From contig JAMXLO010000127.1 of the NCBI GenBank assembly GCA_024280945.1, positions 1 to 36,128 on the forward strand: a stretch of DNA of 36,128 bases. The letters are read 5' to 3'. Shown in pieces: positions 8,829 through 17,196 of the stretch (positions are counted from its first letter, which is position 1; each line of letters starts with the position of its first letter). The DNA comes from Acetobacteraceae bacterium (lineage in GTDB: Bacteria > Pseudomonadota > Alphaproteobacteria > Acetobacterales > Acetobacteraceae). The notes below the pieces were generated by a model. It saw only the letters and a list, made by a program, of their open reading frames with translations, did not search any database and was not told the DNA's origin. A program made the translations under genes and the position numbers.

Positions 8829-9995
8829 ATGGACCAGCCCATTGCCACGGATGCGCACGCCGAAATCCGCGCGGAGGTCGCCAAGCTTTGTGCTCGCTTT
8901 CCTGGCGCGTATTGGCGCCGGCTGGACCGTGAGCGGGCCTATCCAACGGAATTCGTTCAGGCGCTGACGGAAGCGGGCTACCTCGCGGCGCTGGTCCCCG
9001 AGGAGTATGGCGGTGCCGGCCTACCGCTGTCGGCTGCTGCCGCGATCCTGGAGACGATCCACGCGGAAGGCTGCAATGGTGCGGCCTGTCACGCCCAGAT
9101 GTACATCATGGGCACCATCCTGCGGCACGGTTCGCCGCAGCAGAAGCAGCAGTATCTGTCCAAGATCGCCACCGGCGAGCTGCGCCTGCAGGCGTTCGGG
9201 GTGACCGAGCCGACCAGCGGAACGGACACCACCTCACTGCGCACCTTCGCGAAACGCGACGGCGATCGTTATGTAGTCAATGGGCAGAAAGTCTGGACCA
9301 GCCGGGCGGAACATTCGGACCTGATGCTGCTCCTCGCGCGCACCACTCCGCGCGATCAGGTGAAGCGCCGCACCGATGGGCTGTCCACGTTCATCGTCGA
9401 CATGCGGGCATCCGTCGGCAACGGCATGACGATCCGGCCCCTGCGCACCATGATGAATCACAACTCGACCGAAATCTTTTTTGACAATCTTTCAGTGCCT
9501 GCGGGGAACCTCGTTGGCGAGGAGGGCAAAGGCTTCCGCTACATCCTCGACGGCATGAACGCCGAGCGCCTGCTGATCTCGGCGGAATGCATCGGCGATG
9601 CGCGGTGGTTCCTGAAGAAAGCGACGGACTATGCCCGCGACCGCGTCGTCTTCGGACGGCCGATTGGCCAGAACCAGGGCATCCAGTTTCCGCTGGCCCG
9701 AGCCTATGCCCAGATGCGCGCCGCGGAACTGATGATTCGCGAGGGGTGTGCCAAATTCGAAGCCGGTCTTACACCCGGCGAGGAGGCCAATATGGCGAAG
9801 CTGCTCGGCGCCGACGCGTCCTGGGCGGCGGCAGAGGCGTGCCTGCAGACTCATGGCGGCTTTGGCTTCGCTGAGGAATACGACGTGGAGCGGAAGTTTC
9901 GCGAGACGCGGCTGTATCAGGTGGCACCTATCAGCACCAACCTGATCCTGTCATATATCGCCGAGCACGTGCTGGGCTTGCCGCGAAGCTACTAA
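8829..9995 (+). CDS. Acyl-CoA dehydrogenase family protein
   Basis: This 388-residue FAD flavoprotein is predicted to desaturate an acyl-CoA at the alpha-beta position and pass electrons to ETF. The three ACAD domains are present in order. The N-terminal helical domain ends near LVPEEYGGAGLPL. The middle beta domain has FGVTEPTSGTDTTSL (about residues 125-139) and VNGQKVWTSRAEHSD. The C-terminal helical domain has RVVFGRPIGQNQGIQFPLA and QTHGGFGFAEEYDVER. The C-terminus reads QVAPISTNLI where many short/medium-chain ACADs have the catalytic glutamate of YEGTSEI, so the base must lie elsewhere or differ. The start at 8829 follows a good GGGAG site. A family III CoA-transferase is encoded about 1.76 kb downstream on the same strand; the two types often work together, but the acyl substrate is unknown. 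Confidence 0.93.
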   Translation: MDQPIATDAHAEIRAEVAKLCARFPGAYWRRLDRERAYPTEFVQALTEAGYLAALVPEEYGGAGLPLSAAAAILETIHAEGCNGAACHAQMYIMGTILRHGSPQQKQQYLSKIATGELRLQAFGVTEPTSGTDTTSLRTFAKRDGDRYVVNGQKVWTSRAEHSDLMLLLARTTPRDQVKRRTDGLSTFIVDMRASVGNGMTIRPLRTMMNHNSTEIFFDNLSVPAGNLVGEEGKGFRYILDGMNAERLLISAECIGDARWFLKKATDYARDRVVFGRPIGQNQGIQFPLARAYAQMRAAELMIREGCAKFEAGLTPGEEANMAKLLGADASWAAAEACLQTHGGFGFAEEYDVERKFRETRLYQVAPISTNLILSYIAEHVLGLPRSY

Positions 9996-10912
9996 GCCTG
10001 CGGAAACCCGCCAGTCGGTCTATTGCCGATCGCTGGTGACTTTGAGCTATCGACTTCCGTCGCCAAACATCGGAGCAGGTGGTTACCCAACCACGTGATG
10101 TTGCCACCGGGATCATGACCATTGCCCGAGGGGCAAGCATACCCTGGATGCTGATTGAACGAGTCGATATGTCGATCATGGCAAGTCCAGGCCGCGTCAA
10201 CGTCGGGTCACTGGTGTGGCTAACCGGCACTTCACCATCGTTATACGCCTCGGCGCTGAACACGCCATCGACGCTCGGATCGTATGTGCCAGCCGTTGCG
10301 TCGATTACCTCACCGTGCAAGGCCATTTGAGGCGTTGCAGTCGGCCTCGACGCTGTACCATTTGCCTTCTTCGACTTGGACACCGAGGTCAATGTTGACG
10401 ACGACGGTGACGGTGCCGGCAAACAGATGCCGGGTTGGGTCTCTGCAGACGCGATAAGGCCCGCAGCAGGCGCATCGGCAGGATCAATGCTATTGTCGAA
10501 AAAAAGCAAAGGTAACGCCCATCGGCCCGTCCAACGCACTCTCGAACTCCAACCGGACAGCCGCAAAGGAGGAAACCGGGGTTATTGGGGGCCTCCACCG
10601 CGACTGCCGTATCGAAGTCGCTGAATTGGTCGACGCGAACGTCGGTTCGCGTCATGTAGAATTCCGATGGACGATAGATGCCCAGGCTGAGGGCTACATT
10701 GGGAAGGGTCGCCAGCGCTTTGGTTGGTTGGCCGAACGCGCCGGTCGTCTCAATCACCACTGCGGAAAGCTGAGGTGCAGTTCCCCAGTAACCTGGGCAA
10801 CGTCAAGCCAACCCATCGCAAAACTGCTGTCCGTAAACGTGCCGATCGAGTCTTGCTGGAACGTCTCCGGGTTGCCTGCGAACGCAGTGGATGCGTTGCC
10901 ATGCTTGGACAT
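9992..10912 (-). pseudogene. Unrecognised protein gene broken by several frameshifts
   Basis: No family recognised. The minus strand here starts well, with an ATG at 10912 after a GGGAG site, and reads about 40 residues (MSKHGNASTAFAGNPETFQQ onward). After that, protein-like reading requires repeated frame changes: near 10796, near 10568, at a run of seven A (plus strand) near 10498-10505, near 10420, near 10322 and near 10172. The rebuilt chain of about 300 residues is coherent. Examples are VVIETTGAFGQPTKALATLP, AAVRLEFESALDGPMG, GTVTVVVNIDLGVQVEEG and SFNQHPGYACPSGNGHD, and it ends in a TAG (9992-9994) that abuts the acyl-CoA dehydrogenase stop. Every piece hits a stop soon after in its own frame, so no intact product is expected. 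The shifts are my reading of codon pattern. Decay or a locally poor assembly would both explain them. Confidence 0.55.
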
Positions 10913-11598
10913 GTGTGCTCCCGAGCTCTCGCAATCGTTGTTGTGGCTGCTCAGCGTAGTCCGAGCGCGCTGCGCAGTGGGACTTGTTGCGCTCTGAACC
11001 GGTTGACGGAATGCACGGAGCATAGCCCGACGGCGGCCGGGATCGTAGAGCACCAGCATTCGGCTGTTCTTCTCCGGGTTCGGCGGCATGTTGTACAGTG
11101 TGCAGGCGCGTATCAGGACGTCGGTCGCGTCCGTATTGTCTGGGCGCTCGTGCATGCTTCGTGTGCTCTCGGATTCGAAAACCCGCAGCTGCACCAAGAA
11201 CGCGATGCGCCGAAGCACATGGTCAGCGGTGTCAGGAGGACCATCCGACTCAACTATAAAGCAGCTCTGCCCAAAGTTGTTCGCCAGCTTCTGCCGAGGC
11301 CAATTGAAACGTTGATGACCAGCCCACCCTGCTGTCGGCGCGGGCTTTCTTCCACGGCGTCAGCGGATCCCGAGTTCCTCCCCATGCATTTGAGATCGAC
11401 GGCGTTTCCCTTGTACGAGAACGCTGAACTGCGGGCGGTTGGACGCAGCCCGGCGTAGCGCGACAATTCGGTTATCAGATCGTGGCGACGGACGCGACTG
11501 GTCCTGCCGTCGGGTTCGAGACGCAGCAATACGTCTGCTGGCCGGTCCAGCAGATAATTGTCGAACTGCAAGACCAGCGACTCTGCCAGATCGGGCAT
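10913..11598 (-). pseudogene. Second unrecognised frameshifted reading frame
   Basis: No family recognised. An ATG at 11598 follows a well-placed AGGGAAG site and opens MPDLAESLVLQFDNYLLDRP. About 55 residues of good coding character follow (to GLRPTARS near 11430). Coding character then seems to move to a second frame (QGKRRRSQMHGEELGIR, to about 11363), a third (WKKARADSRVGWSSTFQLAS, to about 11255) and back to another from about 11250, including ATDVLIRACTLYNMPPNP. The last of these frames runs without a stop into the start of the neighbouring broken gene at 10912. The first intact frame alone would give 114 residues ending at 11254. It is either a decayed gene of about 220 residues or a short hypothetical protein with a spurious tail. 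Its exact 3' end is uncertain. Confidence 0.4.
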
Positions 11599-11752
11599 TT
11601 ATGCTTCCCTGGCGAACGGCTCCCCTGACCGGCCGTCACGGCTGCCGTTAAGGCGGCCTTCACCACGTAAACGGGTCCGCCGCACCAGCCCCATTAGTCA
11701 CACTTGCAGCCGCGTGCTTGAGTCGTTCCGGCGTTCGTGTCAGTCACGGGGC

Positions 11753-12883
11753 ATGGCGAGTTCGCGTCCTTTGTCTGGCTTGCTTGTGGTCTCGCTCGAG
11801 CAGGCTGTCGCCGCGCCTTATTGCAGTTCGCGCCTTGCCGATGCTGGTGCGCGCGTGATCAAGGTCGAGCGCGCCGGCGGCGACTTCGCCCGTGGCTACG
11901 ACAAGGCAGCCAACGGCCTGTCCAGCTATTTCGTCTGGCTGAACCGTGGCAAGCAGAGCCTCGTCGCCGACATCAAGGACCCGAAAGATGCGGAGCTGCT
12001 GCACCGGATCCTCGCGCACGCCGATGTATTCATTCAGAACCTCGCACCCGGTGCCGCGGCACGCGCGGGCTTTGGCTCGGAAGACCTGCGCCGGCGCTAT
12101 CCACGGCTGATCACGGTCGACATCAGCGGCTATGGCGACACCGGCGAATACGCCACCATGAAAGCGTACGATCTGCTGGTGCAGGCGGAATCTGGCCTCG
12201 CCATGATCACCGGGCATCCCGCCGGCCCCGGACGCGTCGGCGTCTCGGCCTGCGACATCGCCTGCGGCATGGCCGCCCACGCCGGCGTGCTGGAGGCGCT
12301 GATTGGGCGCGGCATCACAAGTCGCGGCGAGGGCCTCAAGGTCAGCCTGTTCGACGGTATGGCGGATTGGATGAATGTGCCGCTGCTGTTCTTCGAAGGT
12401 ACCGGAAAGGCGCCGGGCCGCCTGGGCCTCGCGCATCCGTCCATCTGCCCATACGGCGCCTTTGCCAGCGCAGACGGCGCCCTGGTGCTGATCTCCATCC
12501 AAAACGAGCGGGAGTGGGTGGAATTCTGCACTCGGTTCCTCGACGAGCCGGATCTGCCGCAGCGAGAGGGCTTCCAGACCAATGTAATCCGGGTGGCCAA
12601 TCGCCCGATGGTCGACTCATACATTGCCGCTGCCTTCGCGCGCCTGCCGCGCAATCAGGCCGCTGAGAAGCTGCGTGCCGCCAACACGGCGTTCGGCTTC
12701 GTGAACGATGTCGCGACCTTCGCGCACCATCCGGCCCTACGGAGGGCCACGGTGGAGACGCCGAATGGCCCGGTTTCGCTCGCGGCGCCGCCCGTCCTAC
12801 TCTCCGACGGGGCGCGCCAGCTGGGTCCGGTGCCAGCGCTGGGAGAGCACTCGGCGCCGATTCGCGCTGAGTTCTCCGTCTGA
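11753..12883 (+). CDS. CaiB/BaiF family (class III) CoA-transferase
   Basis: This 376-residue enzyme should move CoA between acyl-CoA and a free acid, as formyl-CoA, carnitine and succinyl-CoA transferases of class III do. The N-terminal Rossmann part has LEQAVAAPYCSSRLADAGAR and VIKVERAGGDFAR (about residues 15-47). The catalytic aspartate is expected at Asp140 in MKAYDLLVQAESG. The N-x-x-P region FIQNLAPGAAARAGFG and the SLFDGMADWM segment are also typical. The frame is open back to 11558, but family sequence begins at the ATG at 11753, which has only a weak GGGG upstream. The gene converges on the transglycosylase gene with a 6 bp gap. The acyl-CoA dehydrogenase gene upstream on the same strand is a plausible pathway partner. 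Confidence 0.92.
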   Translation: MASSRPLSGLLVVSLEQAVAAPYCSSRLADAGARVIKVERAGGDFARGYDKAANGLSSYFVWLNRGKQSLVADIKDPKDAELLHRILAHADVFIQNLAPGAAARAGFGSEDLRRRYPRLITVDISGYGDTGEYATMKAYDLLVQAESGLAMITGHPAGPGRVGVSACDIACGMAAHAGVLEALIGRGITSRGEGLKVSLFDGMADWMNVPLLFFEGTGKAPGRLGLAHPSICPYGAFASADGALVLISIQNEREWVEFCTRFLDEPDLPQREGFQTNVIRVANRPMVDSYIAAAFARLPRNQAAEKLRAANTAFGFVNDVATFAHHPALRRATVETPNGPVSLAAPPVLLSDGARQLGPVPALGEHSAPIRAEFSV

Positions 12884-12889
12884 GGCCTG

Positions 12890-13684
12890 TCAGCCACCCC
12901 GCCGTGGCGACGGCTGAAAAGCGAGTCCAATCGGCATGGCCCGATACGAGTCGAGATTGCGCCCCGGCGGTGTTGCGCTGCCCGCGGTCTGCGGCAGCAT
13001 GATCATGTGGGGCGCAGGCGCCAGCCCGGGTGCTTGTATCCTCATCACGCGCATGAAGCCGAGCGGCGGTGGCGTGCTCATTGTGGCAGCCCACGCCTGC
13101 GCCAACGGCGTCGGGGCGACGAGCCCAGCCAACCGCTGCTCCTCAGGCCAGATCGCAGCGACCCTTTGCTGATATTCGGCACCAATCCCCGGCGTCGCCG
13201 AGTGGTACATCGCCGTCGCCTTGGTCCAATCGCCGGTCTGCGCAAACAGTTCCTTGAGGAACTGCGCAGCGTAACGGGCGTTTGCGACGGGGTCGAACGC
13301 TACCTCCAGGCTGGGAAAGGCGGTGGGGTGGTGCATCAGATTGATCTGCGCGCACCCCACGTCGATCGACCGCATGCCGCGCGCTTGCATGGCCCGAACT
13401 GCGGCAACTGCTTGCGCCTTTGAGTCGTAGAAGAAGCCCTGGCCTTCGGCGTTCACACCCCATGGCCAGGGATGCAACGCGCCCGAGACCGGATCCCTTC
13501 TTCCACTTTCGACCCGGGCAATTGCTGCCAGGAGATGAGCGGGTATCCCACTGCTTCTCTCGGCAGCGCCAACCGCGGAACGGCAGAGCAGGCCTTCGGC
13601 GGGTGCCACCAGCGAGGAGGTCTGGCTGTGCGCCGGCGTTGCGAGCAACAGTGCCAGCGCGGCTGCGAGGCAGGAGCGCCACAT
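12890..13684 (-). CDS. Lytic transglycosylase, SLT domain, secreted
   Basis: This 264-residue protein has a classic signal peptide (MWRSCLAAALALLLATPAHS, cleavage near residue 20) and is therefore periplasmic. A soluble lytic transglycosylase domain covers about residues 33-185. The catalytic glutamate is Glu59 in AIARVESGR; the supporting motifs are GCAQINLMHHP (about 118-128), then ANARYAAQFLKELF and the AMYHSATPG segment. Such enzymes cleave the MurNAc-GlcNAc bond of peptidoglycan to 1,6-anhydro products. The roughly 80-residue tail is Pro/Ala/Met-rich with no domain I recognise. Related VirB1-like enzymes serve secretion or flagellar systems, but no such genes are near, so turnover or local wall opening is all that can be suggested. 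Confidence 0.9.
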   Translation of the reverse strand: MWRSCLAAALALLLATPAHSQTSSLVAPAEGLLCRSAVGAAERSSGIPAHLLAAIARVESGRRDPVSGALHPWPWGVNAEGQGFFYDSKAQAVAAVRAMQARGMRSIDVGCAQINLMHHPTAFPSLEVAFDPVANARYAAQFLKELFAQTGDWTKATAMYHSATPGIGAEYQQRVAAIWPEEQRLAGLVAPTPLAQAWAATMSTPPPLGFMRVMRIQAPGLAPAPHMIMLPQTAGSATPPGRNLDSYRAMPIGLAFQPSPRRGG

Positions 13685-13893
13685 GGGGTGGATGATAAGC
13701 GCGAAGCCTTAGCGGTTGATTGCTGCCCAGGCCAATGGAGCGGCAAAGAATGCTGCGGCGCAAAAATTTGCTTGCAGGCGAATGACCCAAGCCCTAGATT
13801 GTGCACCGCAGCAATGCGGTCCATGACCGTGCTGTCTGCTTTCTTGGACGTTTCCTCCCTAAACTTGGCGGCGCCGCGTGCGCCGCCATTCTT

Positions 13894-14775
13894 TCAGGCG
13901 CCCTTGGGCCGCTGGCTCTCATGCGCCAGCCCGGCAATCAGCCGCGTGACGCTCTGTTGCACCGTCGCGAATCCTGGGGATCGCTCGATCCGACCCTCAT
14001 CCATGTAGAGTTCGCGGGCGATTTCGATCTGGAGGGCGTGCACACCGTCGCGGGGGCGGCCGTAATGCCGGGTGATATAGCCGCCAGCGTAGGGATCATT
14101 GCGCCTCACGGAATATCCCAGCTCGATCAGCAGCGATTCTACCCGCCGAGCAATGTGAGGTGCGCACGCCGTACCGTGTGCATCGCCGAGGACGAAATCG
14201 ACCTGTCTCGCACCCGGACGGGAGATGTGCCCGTGCGTCGGCATCGAATGGCAGTCGATCAGAAGGCAATGGCCGAACTCGGCGCGTGTCTTGGTGATAA
14301 GCCCGCTCAGCGCGTTATGGAATGGCTGCCAACAGGCGCGGATGCGCCGTTCGGCGTCGGCAAACGACAGTTTGTTGCGATAGATCACCTCACCGGATGC
14401 AACGACCCGAGCGATCGTGCCGAGCCCAGCACCGACCCGTGCGCTGGTCGTATTCACCCAGGGTGGCAGCCGATCGGCGAACATCGACGGGTCGAGTTCC
14501 CACGGTTCCCGATTCACGTCGCACCAGGCGCGGGGAAATGTGGCGAAGAGCAGCGGGGCGCCGTGGTCGGGCGCGGCGGCAAACAACTCCTCGACGAAGC
14601 TGTCCTCACTGCGCCGCAGACTGAGGCTGTCGAGCCGGGAAGCCGCCAGCAGTTCGTCCGGATACAGCCGGCCCGAATGCGGCGAGGCGAAGACCAGGGG
14701 AACCGTCTGCAAGACCGGACGCAGCACCACGACCGGATCAGGCGGAGCGAGCGAAGCGGCGACGGGCACGTCCAT
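13894..14775 (-). CDS. N-formylglutamate amidohydrolase family protein (HutG/FGase-like)
   Basis: This 293-residue protein belongs to the N-formylglutamate amidohydrolase family, whose characterised member releases formate and glutamate in histidine degradation. The family motifs appear in order: FASPHSGRLYP (about residues 29-39), RSEDSFVEELFA, CDVNREPWELDP, LLIDCHSMPTHGH, DFVLGDAHGTAC, DPYAGGYITRHYGRP and ALQIEIARELYMDE. These carry the His, Asp and Glu residues proposed for zinc binding and catalysis. No hut genes are in the window, so a role in histidine use is not supported by context; many alphaproteobacterial family members stand alone like this. The ATG at 14775 has no strong ribosome site. 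Confidence 0.9.
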   Translation of the reverse strand: MDVPVAASLAPPDPVVVLRPVLQTVPLVFASPHSGRLYPDELLAASRLDSLSLRRSEDSFVEELFAAAPDHGAPLLFATFPRAWCDVNREPWELDPSMFADRLPPWVNTTSARVGAGLGTIARVVASGEVIYRNKLSFADAERRIRACWQPFHNALSGLITKTRAEFGHCLLIDCHSMPTHGHISRPGARQVDFVLGDAHGTACAPHIARRVESLLIELGYSVRRNDPYAGGYITRHYGRPRDGVHALQIEIARELYMDEGRIERSPGFATVQQSVTRLIAGLAHESQRPKGA

Positions 14776-14822
14776 TGGTGCTGATTGAAGCTGGTGCGGA
14801 GCGCGCTGTCACCACCCTTGGC

Positions 14823-14851
14823 TTGCCGTAGGCGGGTCAGCCGCGTATTTT
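14823..14851 (+). promoter_or_regulatory. Candidate sigma70-type promoter of tRNA-Val
   Basis: TTGCCG (14823-14828) and TATTTT (14846-14851) are separated by 17 bp, each matching four of six consensus bases. A transcript starting about 7 bp after the -10 would begin a few bases before the mature tRNA 5' end at 14862. This is a consensus match only. Confidence 0.4.
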
Positions 14852-14861
14852 TCCCATGGAT

Positions 14862-14936
14862 GGGCGCGTAGCTCAGCGGGAGAGCACTGCCTTGACATGG
14901 CAGGGGCCACAGGTTCAATCCCTGTCGCGCCCACCA
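14862..14936 (+). tRNA. tRNA-Val (anticodon GAC)
   Basis: The 75-base cloverleaf is complete. The acceptor stem GGGCGCG pairs with CGCGCCC, followed by discriminator A and a genome-encoded CCA. The D-arm carries AGCTCAGCGGGAGAGC. The anticodon stem CTGCC/GGCAG encloses TTGACAT, giving anticodon GAC, which reads valine codons GUC and GUU. The T-arm has the GGTTCAATCC loop. No variable-arm extension or intron is seen. No T-rich terminator is obvious within about 100 bp downstream, and I found no repeat of the tRNA 3' end that would mark an integrated element. Confidence 0.97.
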
Positions 14937-15153
14937 TCCGAGCCAATAACAGATTTGCTGAATTTGGTCGGACAGGTGCAGCGAATTGCGAGTTGCAACC
15001 GGAAATGCGACTCGCTCGGCCGGGGCAGGCGGTCGGCCCAAAATGCGCTCGTTCCCTTGCACGGAGACGAAGGCGCGTTACGGCAGGTGCTAGTGACGCG
15101 GCGCGGTGACAGTCGCTGTCAGTCGTCGGCAAGAGCGACGTTCTCGAGCCGTC

Positions 15154-16494
15154 TCATCGGATGGGCCGATGCCGAGCTGCGTCCTCCTGACCTGGCGCGA
15201 GCGCTGCGGCGATCGGACCGGCCGACCGGCGCCCGATCTGCGTCCTGCGTGTTGCGTCACCGCTAACCGCGATCGCCTCAGGTTCGGTCTTCGGCGCGAG
15301 GACAAAGCAGAGCATGATGATCAATCCGTCCAGGGCCGGACTGAGGAGATATCCTCCTGTAAAGAAGTAAACTATGGAAAGAGCAACCTTAAGGGGGAGG
15401 TTGGATGGTCCGACAATTCCCACCAGGTAGAAGGCGAGAAAGAGGATCATTGCCACTAGCCCATACTCGCGAAATACTTTGACCAGCGGCCAGGGATTGC
15501 CGGCTTCGAGGGGACTGATTGCTCCGGCCCCATCACCTGCCAAATAATACGAAGGGTGCGATAAGAGCCTTCCGAATTCCGCGGCGGGCATCAACAGGCG
15601 GAGCCCTCCGCTGCTGTGTTCGTCGTTCAGTTCGTCCATGCGGTTCGTCATTGGGAGCGGAATATTGAGCACCAACATGACGATTAGCGCCGCGACGGCT
15701 ATCGCGGCCACCACCGCAACCACCCGCGGCGACTCCCGAGCAAGTAAGAAGGGTGCTGCGACAGCAAGCATCAACGCTCCAGTGCCGCCCATACTTAGAA
15801 CGGTCGCGGCGATCAGGAGAACGACACACCACGGGCGGCGGAAATAAGAAATCTCCAAAATCGCAGCCGATGCTGCATATGCCGAGGCAAATGACGGTTC
15901 CAGAAAAAAGAAGCCATTGGGTCGACTAAAGTTCGAATTCCAGGGGAAGTGTGCATTATAGTAGAATCCAGGCATCAAGATCGACTTTGGGAAAAAGTTC
16001 TCCAAGTTGAATGGGTCGCTGAGCGAGGTGAGTTTCTGATAAGCGTACTGCACGATCATGATACCGGCTGGTAGTATCATGAGCATAATGAATCGCTTCG
16101 CGATTCTCTTGTAGAGCGTGGCAGATATATCGGCGGATAATGCCATAGGAATATAAAGCAGAATAAGTTGCGCCAGACTCGCCCATGATCCGCTAACCAT
16201 TGATTCAGACAAGAAGCAGGAAGCGAGAAATAATAGGAATACTGCAGTCCTCGATGGAACGAAGCGGAGGTTCCCAGTGAGAACCATGCAGGCCACGCTG
16301 CCAAACATGATCAGCATGGACACAGCGAGTGGAAAAGCGGGTGCGAACAACGCAAATTTTTGAAGGTATATCAGGGCAAAGAATTGCAGGGTGGCAAACG
16401 CCATGACGGCCCGCTCGTGAGCCACTTCCCCAAGACCCAACAGATCCGCACTCTCGATCCCGGTGTGGTTCTTGGTACCCAATAGCGGAGTCAC
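15154..16494 (-). CDS. Polysaccharide polymerase / O-antigen-ligase-like membrane protein (Wzy-like)
   Basis: This 446-residue integral membrane protein has about ten hydrophobic helices spread over residues 25-420. It has the long periplasmic-loop architecture and the short FFFLEPSFASAYAA segment (about residues 195-208) seen in many O-antigen ligase/Wzy-type polymerases. It would join lipid-linked repeat units in the periplasm. The start is a GTG at 16494 with a well-placed CGAGG. The last 45 residues are charged and Arg/Ala-rich, probably cytoplasmic. It is the first gene of the exopolysaccharide region, with a long leader region upstream. Family members are too diverged for a linkage to be predicted; a ligase is the alternative. 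Confidence 0.82.
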   Translation of the reverse strand: MTPLLGTKNHTGIESADLLGLGEVAHERAVMAFATLQFFALIYLQKFALFAPAFPLAVSMLIMFGSVACMVLTGNLRFVPSRTAVFLLFLASCFLSESMVSGSWASLAQLILLYIPMALSADISATLYKRIAKRFIMLMILPAGIMIVQYAYQKLTSLSDPFNLENFFPKSILMPGFYYNAHFPWNSNFSRPNGFFFLEPSFASAYAASAAILEISYFRRPWCVVLLIAATVLSMGGTGALMLAVAAPFLLARESPRVVAVVAAIAVAALIVMLVLNIPLPMTNRMDELNDEHSSGGLRLLMPAAEFGRLLSHPSYYLAGDGAGAISPLEAGNPWPLVKVFREYGLVAMILFLAFYLVGIVGPSNLPLKVALSIVYFFTGGYLLSPALDGLIIMLCFVLAPKTEPEAIAVSGDATRRTQIGRRSAGPIAAALAPGQEDAARHRPIR

Positions 16495-17196
16495 GGTAAT
16501 CCTCGGGTTGTTGGACGTGCGTCTGTTAGCGCCTGAGATGCGACAAGGCGCTATGCCACCCGAGCACTACCGCCGGGGTGATCGGAACCGCTCGAAGTGC
16601 GCCGCCGGTCTCTGGCAACCAATCGCAATGGTGCGAGCGAAGGCGCTCGGCAGAGCGGCCACGCCGACGATGATCACTCCACATTGGTCGTTGGTGGCTC
16701 TCCTTTACCGACACTCTCGGATCGGCAGCCCGCCCACACCACGAAAACACGTCCACGAGGTCTTCGGTGCTCCTCGGTTAGGCGCCTGCCGCCGGTCCAA
16801 CTATCGACAGCCCCACCAATAGCACTGGAACCGCTTCGAGAAAAGTTGGCTGATTGATGAGATTTATACATTCTTGCGCCCGGCAGACAAGCAACCGGAA
16901 CGACGCGTATCACTGCCAGTGGACAGCCGGTGAAGACCGGATCCCCGACCCACTTGGGCAGCGAAGGAGACGAGCTTGATCGACACGGCAGCGGATTGCC
17001 CTCTACCAACTGTCGACGCTTATCCGAACGGACGATAGGCTGGCTACCAACTCGAGGGGGTTCGAGCTCAGAGCCCAGCTGCACAGTGGCAGCAGTTTCG
17101 GGTCGGTGTGTCTGGAACGTCGGCCGCGCATCTACTTTTGGGACGTCAGGCCGAATCTGAAGCGTCCAACTGCAACGGATTCGGTGTTGCCTGTCT
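16495..17196. other. Intergenic region, 702 bp, no convincing gene
   Basis: This lies between two minus-strand genes, upstream of the polymerase gene. Open frames here (up to 136 codons on either strand) look like neither known protein nor coding sequence. It contains a 6 bp perfect stem with an AAGG loop (16634-16649) and a candidate minus-strand promoter at 16863-16890. Decayed coding sequence cannot be excluded. Confidence 0.5.
16863..16890 (-). promoter_or_regulatory. Candidate promoter for the polymerase gene
   Basis: On the minus strand TTGTCT (16890-16885) and TATAAA (16868-16863) are separated by 16 bp; the -10 matches five of six consensus bases. It lies in a locally AT-richer stretch. 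It would give a leader of about 360 bases before the GTG at 16494. Consensus match only. Confidence 0.35.

Noticed and set aside
14862..14936. tRNA-Val as an integration site for the EPS region
   Set aside because: I found no integrase gene and no repeat of the tRNA 3' end in the window.
15107..15121. Perfect 6 bp hairpin (TGACAG-TCG-CTGTCA) downstream of the polymerase gene
   Set aside because: There is no T tract on the transcribed side, so it is not a supported intrinsic terminator.
14856..15266. 136-codon frame over the tRNA
   Set aside because: Its N-terminus is the translation of the tRNA-Val gene, a common false call.
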